Source of the DNA: Burkholderiales bacterium
Lineage (GTDB): Bacteria > Pseudomonadota > Gammaproteobacteria > Burkholderiales > JAEUOS01
Reading direction: 5' to 3'
NCBI GenBank assembly: GCA_016790635.1
Contig: JAEUOR010000034.1
Location: 1-64,000, forward strand
DNA: 64,000 nucleotides
The translations under genes were made by a program, and so were the position numbers. How positions within the stretch are numbered: the stretch's first letter is position 1; every line of letters starts with the position of its first letter. This document shows, in pieces, positions 55,344 to 64,000 of the stretch. The notes below the pieces were generated by a model. It made no database searches and had not been told where the DNA came from. It saw only the letters and a program-made list of their open reading frames with translations.

Positions 55344-57950
55344 ATGAACACCGCTGACCGCAAACCCCTGCCCGGCACCGACCTTGACTACTTCGACGCG
55401 CGCGCCGCAGTCGAGCGCATCGCACACGGCGCGTACGCGAAACTGCCCTACACCTCGCGCGTGCTGGCCGAGAACCTGGTGCGGCGCTGCGATCCCTCGA
55501 TCCTTGAGCAATCGCTCCGGCAGATCATCGAACGTCGCCGAGACTACGATTTTCCCTGGTACCCGGCGCGCGTGGTGTGCCACGATATCCTGGGCCAGAC
55601 CGCGCTGGTGGACCTGGCCGGTTTGCGTGATGCGATCGCCGCAGCCGGGGGCGACCCGGCCGAGGTCAACCCGGTGGTGCCTGTGCAGTTGATCGTCGAT
55701 CACTCGCTGGCGGTGGAATGCGGCGGCGACGATCCGCAGGCCTTCGCCAAGAATCGTGCGATCGAGGACCGGCGCAACGAGGACCGCTTTCACTTCATCG
55801 AGTGGACCCGGCGCGCGTTTCGCAACATGGAGGTGATCCCGGCAGGCAACGGCATCATGCACCAGATCAACCTGGAGAAGATGTCGCCGGTGATCCACGA
55901 CCAGGATGGCGTCGCTTACCCCGACACGCTGGTCGGGACCGACAGCCACACGCCGCATGTCGATGCGCTGGGGGTGATCGCCATCGGCGTCGGCGGCCTG
56001 GAAGCGGAGAACGTGATGCTCGGGCGCGCCTCCTGGATGCGCCTGCCGGAAATCGTCGGCGTCGAGTTGTCCGGAGCGCGCCAGCCCGGCATCACGGCCA
56101 CCGACATCGTGCTGGCGTTGACAGAATTCCTGCGCAAACAAAAAGTGGTCGGTGCCTACCTGGAGTTCTTCGGCAAAGGCGCGGCCGGCCTGACCCTGGG
56201 CGACCGCGCCACCATCTCAAACATGGCGCCCGAATACGGCGCCACCGCGGCGATGTTCGCGATCGACGCGCAAACCATCGAGTACCTGAAGCTCACCGGC
56301 CGCAGCGACGCGCAGGTGCGCCTGGTCGAGACCTATGCCAAGGCGGCGGGACTGTGGTCCGACAGCCTGGGCGACGCCGTCTACGACCGCCGGCTTCAAT
56401 TCGACCTGTCTTCGGTCGGGCGCACCATGGCGGGACCGTCCAATCCCCACGCGCGCCTGGCGACTTCCGACCTCGCCGCACGCGGCATCGCCAAACCCTG
56501 GGCCACCGAGCCCGGCCGCATGCCCGACGGGGCTGTCATCATCGCCGCCATCACCAGTTGCACCAACACCAGCAACCCGCGCAACGTCGTCGCGGCGGGC
56601 TTGCTTGCACGCAATGCCAATCGCCTGGGGCTCAAGCGCGCGCCCTGGGTCAAGTCTTCGCTGGCCCCCGGGTCGAAGACGGTCGAGCTCTACCTCGAGG
56701 AAGCGGGTCTCAAGCCGGAGCTCGAAAAGCTGGGCTTCGGCATCGTCGCCTTCGCCTGCACCACCTGCAACGGCATGTCCGGGGCGCTGGATCCAAAAAT
56801 CCAGCAGGAGATCATCGACCGCGATCTCTACGCCACCGCGGTGCTCTCCGGCAATCGCAATTTCGACGGCCGCATCCACCCCTACGCCAAGCAGGCCTTC
56901 CTCGCCTCGCCGCCGCTGGTGGTGGCCTACGCGATCGCCGGCACGGTGCGCTTCGACATCGAGCGCGACAGCTTCGGCAACGACGCCCAGGGGCGCCCGA
57001 TCCTGCTCAAGGACCTGTGGCCTGACGACGCCGAGATCGATGCCATCGTCGCCGCGAGCGTCAAGCCCGAGCAGTTTCGCCGCGTCTACATCCCCATGTT
57101 CGCGCCGCGCCAGGACGAAGGCCCGGCTGCCAAGCCGCTCTACGACTGGCGCGCGCAGAGCACCTATATCCGCCGCCCGCCCTACTGGGATCGCGAAGGC
57201 CAGGGCGCGCTGGCTGCCAGCCCGCGCACGCTCAGGAACATGCGCGCCCTGGCCGTGCTGGGCGACAACATCACCACCGACCACCTGTCGCCGTCCAACG
57301 CGATCATGGCCGACAGCGCCGCCGGCGAGTACCTGGCCAAGATGGGCCTGCCGGAGGAGGACTTCAATTCCTACGCCACGCATCGCGGCGATCACCTGAC
57401 CGCGCAGCGTGCGACCTTCGCCAACCCCACGCTCAGCAACGAAATGGCCGTCGTCGACGGCAAGGTCAAACGCGGTTCGCTCGCGCGCCTGGAGCCCGAA
57501 GGTCGCGTGGTGCGCATGTGGGAGGCGATCGAAACCTACATGGAACGCCGCCAGCCGCTGATCGTGATCGCCGGGGCCGACTACGGCCAGGGCAGTTCGC
57601 GCGACTGGGCCGCCAAGGGCGTACGCCTGGCGGGGGTCGAGGCCATCGTCGCCGAGGGATTCGAGCGCATCCATCGCACCAACCTGATCGGCATGGGCGT
57701 CATGCCGCTGCAATTCAAGCCCGGCGTCAATCGGCAGACCTTGGCGATCGACGGCAGCGAAACCTTCGATGTCGAAGGCGAACCCACCCCGGGCACCGAC
57801 CTGACGCTCGTCATTCGCCGCCGCGATGGCAGCGTCGTCCGTGCCGTCGTCACCTGCCGCCTGGATACCGCCGAGGAAGTCTCGATCTACGCCGCCGGCG
57901 GCGTCCTGCAACGCTTCGCGCAGGATTTTCTGGAAAGGAAGGCCGCATGA
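55344..57950 (+). CDS. acnD: 2-methylcitrate dehydratase, Fe-S dependent (AcnD)
   Basis: The 868-residue aconitase-superfamily enzyme dehydrates 2-methylcitrate to 2-methyl-trans-aconitate, which PrpF then isomerises. Cluster cysteines are in [12 protein letters not shown] and CTTCNGMSG; the swivel-domain segment [22 protein letters not shown] is complete. It is distinguished from the AcnA further right by its shorter length and by coupling to prpF, whose ATG overlaps its stop. It replaces the cluster-free PrpD found in enterobacteria. Confidence 0.94.
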   Translation: MNTADRKPLPGTDLDYFDARAAVERIAHGAYAKLPYTSRVLAENLVRRCDPSILEQSLRQIIERRRDYDFPWYPARVVCHDILGQTALVDLAGLRDAIAAAGGDPAEVNPVVPVQLIVDHSLAVECGGDDPQAFAKNRAIEDRRNEDRFHFIEWTRRAFRNMEVIPAGNGIMHQINLEKMSPVIHDQDGVAYPDTLVGTDSHTPHVDALGVIAIGVGGLEAENVMLGRASWMRLPEIVGVELSGARQPGITATDIVLALTEFLRKQKVVGAYLEFFGKGAAGLTLGDRATISNMAPEYGATAAMFAIDAQTIEYLKLTGRSDAQVRLVETYAKAAGLWSDSLGDAVYDRRLQFDLSSVGRTMAGPSNPHARLATSDLAARGIAKPWATEPGRMPDGAVIIAAITSCTNTSNPRNVVAAGLLARNANRLGLKRAPWVKSSLAPGSKTVELYLEEAGLKPELEKLGFGIVAFACTTCNGMSGALDPKIQQEIIDRDLYATAVLSGNRNFDGRIHPYAKQAFLASPPLVVAYAIAGTVRFDIERDSFGNDAQGRPILLKDLWPDDAEIDAIVAASVKPEQFRRVYIPMFAPRQDEGPAAKPLYDWRAQSTYIRRPPYWDREGQGALAASPRTLRNMRALAVLGDNITTDHLSPSNAIMADSAAGEYLAKMGLPEEDFNSYATHRGDHLTAQRATFANPTLSNEMAVVDGKVKRGSLARLEPEGRVVRMWEAIETYMERRQPLIVIAGADYGQGSSRDWAAKGVRLAGVEAIVAEGFERIHRTNLIGMGVMPLQFKPGVNRQTLAIDGSETFDVEGEPTPGTDLTLVIRRRDGSVVRAVVTCRLDTAEEVSIYAAGGVLQRFAQDFLERKAA

Positions 57951-59179
57951 GCGCCGTCTTGAAATCTTCCATCGCCGCACAAGCGGCGCACGCTCCGCAG
58001 TTGCGCGTGCCGGCCACCTACATGCGCGGCGGCACCAGCAAGGGCGTGTTCTTCCGCTTAGGCGACCTGCCGCAGGCCATGCAGAGCCCGGGCCCCGCGC
58101 GCGACGCGTTCCTGTTGCGTCTGATCGGCAGCCCCGACCCGTACGGCAAGCAGACCGACGGCATGGGCGCTGCCACTTCCTCGACCTCCAAGACCGTGAT
58201 CATCTCGAAGTCGAGCGTGCCCGATCACGACGTCGACTACCTGTTCGGCCAGGTCGCGATCGACAAGCCCTTCATCGACTGGGCCGGCAACTGCGGCAAC
58301 CTCTCGGCCGCGGTCGGGCCCTTCGCGATCGCCGGCGGGCTCATCGATGCGGCGCGCGTTCCGCACAACGGCGTGGCCACGGTTCGCATCTGGCAGGCCA
58401 ACATCAGGAAGACCATCATCGCGCACGTGCCGATCACCGACGGTAGCGTGCAGGAAACCGGCGACTTCGAACTCGACGGCGTGACCTTCCCGGCTGCCGA
58501 AGTCAGGCTCGAATTCATGGACCCGGCCGCCGAGGAAGAAGGCGCCGGCGGCGCGCTCTTCCCGACCGGCAATCTGATCGATGACCTGGTGGTCCCGGCG
58601 GCCGGCAACTTCAAGGGCGGCACGCTCAAGGCAACCATGCTCACCGCCGGCATCCCGACGATCTTCGTCAATGCGGCCGACATCGGCTTCACAGGTACCG
58701 AACTGCAGGAAGCGATCAACGCGAGCCCGGAAAACCTGGCCAAGATGGAAGCCATCCGCACCGCTGGCGCGCTGGCCATGGGGCTGATCCGCGCCCCCGA
58801 AGAAATCGCGCACCGCCAGCACATCCCCAAGGTGGCCTTTGTCGCTCCGCCTGCGACCTACACCGCCTCCAGCGGCAAGACCGTCGCCGCGGGCGAAATC
58901 GACGTGCTTGTGCGCGCCATGTCCATGGGCAAGTTGCACCACGCCATGATGGGTACCGCCGCCGTGGCGATTGCCGTGGCGGCCTGCGTGCCCGGCACCC
59001 TGGTCAACCTGGCCTCTGGCGGCGGGGCACGTGCCTCGGTGCGATTTGGCCACCCGTCCGGCACGCTGACCGTGGGCGCCGAAGCGGCCGAGGCCGGCGG
59101 CGAGTGGGTGGTGAAAAAAGCCGTCATGAGCCGCAGCGCACGCGTCCTCATGGAAGGCCATGTGTGCGTGCCACGGTAG
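57947..59179 (+). CDS. prpF: 2-methylaconitate cis-trans isomerase PrpF
   Basis: The 410-residue protein has the diaminopimelate-epimerase-like double fold of Prp[56 protein letters not shown] and [21 protein letters not shown] are family segments; the catalytic lysine is expected in the first. It converts the AcnD product into the isomer hydrated to methylisocitrate. ATG 57947 overlaps the acnD stop by four bases. Confidence 0.95.
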   Translation: MSAVLKSSIAAQAAHAPQLRVPATYMRGGTSKGVFFRLGDLPQAMQSPGPARDAFLLRLIGSPDPYGKQTDGMGAATSSTSKTVIISKSSVPDHDVDYLFGQVAIDKPFIDWAGNCGNLSAAVGPFAIAGGLIDAARVPHNGVATVRIWQANIRKTIIAHVPITDGSVQETGDFELDGVTFPAAEVRLEFMDPAAEEEGAGGALFPTGNLIDDLVVPAAGNFKGGTLKATMLTAGIPTIFVNAADIGFTGTELQEAINASPENLAKMEAIRTAGALAMGLIRAPEEIAHRQHIPKVAFVAPPATYTASSGKTVAAGEIDVLVRAMSMGKLHHAMMGTAAVAIAVAACVPGTLVNLASGGGARASVRFGHPSGTLTVGAEAAEAGGEWVVKKAVMSRSARVLMEGHVCVPR

Positions 59180-59262
59180 CCCGCCCCGCCCGCAACCCTT
59201 TACACCTAGAATGGCGCCCCTTTTCCCTTCCCCGCATGACTGAAGTATCCCCGGAGATCCCG

Positions 59263-61959
<2,697 letters not shown>

Positions 61960-61973
61960 CACCGCAAGTCAGA

Positions 61974-62001
61974 CAGCGGGCCGCCCGCGGGCGGCCCGCT
62001 G
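61974..62001. terminator. 28-base perfect palindrome behind acnA
   Basis: Positions 61974-62001 form a perfect inverted repeat (14-bp arms, starting CAGCGGGCCGCCCG), 15 bases after the acnA stop. The following GCGTTTGC is only weakly T-rich. It fits a terminator closing the mdh-to-acnA arm. Confidence 0.7.
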
Positions 62002-62060
62002 CGTTTGCGTCGTCGGCCATGATATTCTTACGTTTTTCTTGTCGATCGAGACTTTGAAAG

Positions 62061-62312
62061 ATGAGCACGGCCACACTTTCCTCCAAGTTCCAGATTTCCA
62101 TCCCCAAGGCCCTGCGTAACGAAATGGGGCTCAAGGCGGGGCAGAAGTTCGCCTTTCTTCGCATCGGCGACTCCCTGCGCTTGGTTCCCCAGCGCCCGAT
62201 CTCGGCGTTGACCGGTATCGCGCGTGGTGCGAATACCAAGGACTACCGGGACCGCTCCGATCGTGATGCCAGGCTGACAACCAAGCGTGGTTCGTCCACG
62301 CCCCGCGCTTGA
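62061..62312 (+). CDS. AbrB/MazE-type antitoxin
   Basis: The 83-residue protein has the SpoVT-AbrB swapped-hairpin DNA-binding fold: LSSKFQISIPKALRNEMGLKAGQKFAFLRIGDSLRLVP. The C-terminal half (about 50-83) is charged and probably disordered until it wraps the toxin. Its stop overlaps the start of the PIN gene, the usual toxin-antitoxin layout. It would repress its own promoter and neutralise the toxin. GAAAG before the ATG is a weak ribosome site. Confidence 0.85.
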   Translation: MSTATLSSKFQISIPKALRNEMGLKAGQKFAFLRIGDSLRLVPQRPISALTGIARGANTKDYRDRSDRDARLTTKRGSSTPRA

Positions 62313-62686
62313 TCGTCACCGATACCTGCGTCTGGGTCGAAGTCCTGGCGGCCACTGCGCTGGGCCAGGTCTTCGAACCGCGCCTTGCCAAACCGTCGGA
62401 ATTGATCATCCCGACTCTGGTGCTGCTCGAACTGCGCAAATGGGCTTTGCGCGAGCTCGACGAGGACCAGGCCGATGCCATCATCGCTGCCACGCGTGAC
62501 AGCGAAATCGTGCCGCTGACTGAATCCATTGCCCTGTTGGCCGCCGATCTGAGCCGCAGGTACAAGCTCTTCACGGCTGACGCCGTCATCTACGCGACCG
62601 CAGTGCAGGAACAGGCGCCTCTCCTGACCGCGGACGCACACTTCAAGGACTTACCGGGAGTCGAGTATGTCGTCAAGGTCGCATGA
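62309..62686 (+). CDS. PIN-domain toxin (VapC-like ribonuclease)
   Basis: The 125-residue protein has a PIN nuclease fold with the acidic metal-binding residues spread as expected: Asp5 in MIVTDTCVWVE, Glu in LVLLELRKWAL, Asp in FTADAVIYATA and Asp in LLTADAHFKDL. It should cleave RNA when free of its antitoxin. The start is TTG 62309, overlapping the antitoxin stop (TTGA); no ATG or GTG fits. Translational coupling to the antitoxin would limit toxin production. Confidence 0.85.
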   Translation: MIVTDTCVWVEVLAATALGQVFEPRLAKPSELIIPTLVLLELRKWALRELDEDQADAIIAATRDSEIVPLTESIALLAADLSRRYKLFTADAVIYATAVQEQAPLLTADAHFKDLPGVEYVVKVA

Positions 62687-62798
62687 AGCGGCGGCGGCGC
62701 GCCACCGGGCTTGCTCTCAGCTCGCTCTGCGTTTGCGCCTTGTCGTGCATGCAACTTGCTTGACACGTTAGGAAACAAGATCCCAGGAACCCATCATC

Positions 62799-64000
62799 GT
62801 GTCCATCCACGTCGCCCTCTCACACATCACGCATTACCGCTACGACAAACCCGTGGCCCTGGGTCCGCAGGTGGTGCGCCTGCGGCCGGCACCGCACGCG
62901 CGCACGGCCATCCTGTCCTACTCGCTCAAGGTCACACCGGACAAGCACTTCATCAACTGGCAGCAGGACCCGCAGGGCAATTACCTCGCGCGCCTGGTGT
63001 TCCCGGACAAGACCCGGGAGTTCAAGGTCGAGGTGGACCTGGTTGCCGAGATGTCGGTGATCAACCCCTTCGATTTCTTCCTGGAGCCTGAGGCCGAGAA
63101 GGTCCCGTTCACCTACGACCCGGCGCTGGCGCATGAGCTGGCGCCCTACCTGCAGACCCTGCCGGCCACGCGCCGCTTTGCGGTTTATCTGGACGCCACG
63201 CCGCGCCACGCGACGCCGACGGTCGATTTCCTGGTGGCCTTGAATCGCCGCGTGCAGGAAGATGTGCGCTACCTGATCCGCATGGAACCCGGGGTGCAGA
63301 CGCCCGAGGAGACCCTTGCGGCGGGTTCGGGTTCGTGCCGCGACTCGACCTGGCTCCTGGTGCAGCTCTTTCGCCACTTGGGACTGGCCGCGCGTTTCGT
63401 CTCCGGCTACCTGATCCAGCTGACGCCGGACGTCAAATCGCTCGACGGTCCGTCCGGCCCGTCGGCCGATTTCACCGATCTGCACGCCTGGTGCGAGGTC
63501 TACCTGCCCGGCGCGGGCTGGGTCGGGCTGGATCCAACCTCGGGCCTCCTGGCTGGTGAAGGGCACATCCCCTTGGCTGCCACACCCGACCCGGGTAACG
63601 CCGCGCCGATTACCGGCCTGATCGAACCGGCGGAAGTCGAATTCAGCCACCACATGAGCGTGACCCGCGTCTTCGAGGCACCGCGGGTCACCAAGCCCTA
63701 TACCGAGGCGCAGTGGAGTGCCATCGACGCGCTGGGCCACAGGATCGATGCGGAACTTGCGCAAGGCGACGTGCGCCTGACCATGGGCGGCGAACCGACC
63801 TTCGTATCCGTCGATGACCGCGACGCCCCGGAATGGAACACCGAGGCCCTCGGCCCGACCAAGCGCATCAAGGGCGCGCGCCTGATGCGCCCTCTCATGG
63901 CGCGCTATGCACCACAAGGGCTGCTGCACTACGGCCAGGGCAAGTGGTATCCCGGGGAACAGCTGCCGCGCTGGTCGATCAATTGCTATTGGCGCCGCGA
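62799..64000 (+). CDS. Transglutaminase/DUF2126 family protein, N-terminal part
   Basis: This reading frame runs off the window after about 400 residues. It starts VSIHVALSHITHYRYDKPVAL from GTG 62799, the typical bacterial transglutaminase N-domain. The catalytic triad is visible: Cys180 in GSGSCRDSTWLL, His in DLHAWCEVYLP and Asp in GLDPTSGLLAGEGH. After it, VRLTMGGEPTFVSVDD marks the start of the DUF2126 domain, so the full protein should be about 1,100 residues. Such proteins are found in clusters with circularly permuted ATP-grasp proteins and may modify or cut a peptide. AGGAAC lies before the start. Confidence 0.87.
   Translation, partial: MSIHVALSHITHYRYDKPVALGPQVVRLRPAPHARTAILSYSLKVTPDKHFINWQQDPQGNYLARLVFPDKTREFKVEVDLVAEMSVINPFDFFLEPEAEKVPFTYDPALAHELAPYLQTLPATRRFAVYLDATPRHATPTVDFLVALNRRVQEDVRYLIRMEPGVQTPEETLAAGSGSCRDSTWLLVQLFRHLGLAARFVSGYLIQLTPDVKSLDGPSGPSADFTDLHAWCEVYLPGAGWVGLDPTSGLLAGEGHIPLAATPDPGNAAPITGLIEPAEVEFSHHMSVTRVFEAPRVTKPYTEAQWSAIDALGHRIDAELAQGDVRLTMGGEPTFVSVDDRDAPEWNTEALGPTKRIKGARLMRPLMARYAPQGLLHYGQGKWYPGEQLPRWSINCYWRR

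Overview
The window is high-GC, densely coded and looks like a chromosomal segment of a betaproteobacterium of the order Burkholderiales. The reasons are four Bug-type (TctC) solute receptors, the sdhCDAB-sdhE-gltA-odhA-odhB-lpd-zapE gene order, an AcnD/PrpF methylcitrate route, and the nadE-glnB pair. This placement is inferred from family content and gene order; no rRNA or tRNA gene is present to confirm it. No phage, insertion sequence or CRISPR array was seen.

Region by region. (1) 1-8.5 kb, plus strand: the end of a DHRS6-like dehydrogenase, an FAH-family hydrolase, then a tripartite tricarboxylate transporter (receptor, TctB, TctA), a 2-hydroxyacid dehydrogenase, a second receptor, a Rieske oxygenase and a PdxA-family dehydrogenase. 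The last eight genes look like an uptake and oxidation cassette for an organic, possibly aromatic, acid. (2) 8.5-20.6 kb: stress, redox and housekeeping genes: persulfide dioxygenase, SrkA kinase, Hsp20 and an SDR around an FNR-like site, an exported thioredoxin-fold protein followed by a protein with three Fe-S domains, SlyD, a peroxiredoxin lacking its peroxidatic cysteine, a ribosomal-protein hydroxylase, PII, NAD synthetase, a FemAB-like acyltransferase and a lipoprotein. (3) 20.6-27.7 kb: acyl-CoA dehydrogenase, a third receptor, and a GntR-PhyH-oxidoreductase-HAD operon with a palindromic operator. (4) 27.8-37.6 kb: a TetR-type regulator divergent from an acyl-CoA operon (ligase, two crotonases, an orphan CoxL-like molybdoenzyme subunit, a quinone-reductase-like MDR), a fourth receptor, CoxG and DUF2848. 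(5) 37.7-62 kb: a central-carbon supercluster. The leftward arm encodes succinate dehydrogenase, citrate synthase and the 2-oxoglutarate dehydrogenase complex. The rightward arm encodes malate dehydrogenase, a CitE-like lyase, the methylcitrate cycle (PrpB, PrpC, AcnD, PrpF) and aconitase A. A GntR/UTRA regulator sits between the arms next to a perfect palindrome overlapping the likely mdh promoter. (6) 62-64 kb: an AbrB/PIN toxin-antitoxin pair and the start of a transglutaminase/DUF2126 protein cut by the window edge.

How the parts may work together: regions 1, 3 and 4 supply organic acids and acyl-CoA (acetyl-, propionyl- or succinyl-CoA). Region 5 provides most of the TCA cycle plus propionyl-CoA oxidation to pyruvate and succinate. 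Isocitrate dehydrogenase, succinyl-CoA synthetase and fumarase are not in this window. The most unusual items are the exported-looking thioredoxin/CDGSH pair, the cysteine-less peroxiredoxin, the molybdoenzyme subunit without electron-transfer partners, and the GntR-PhyH-SAF-HAD operon of unknown substrate.
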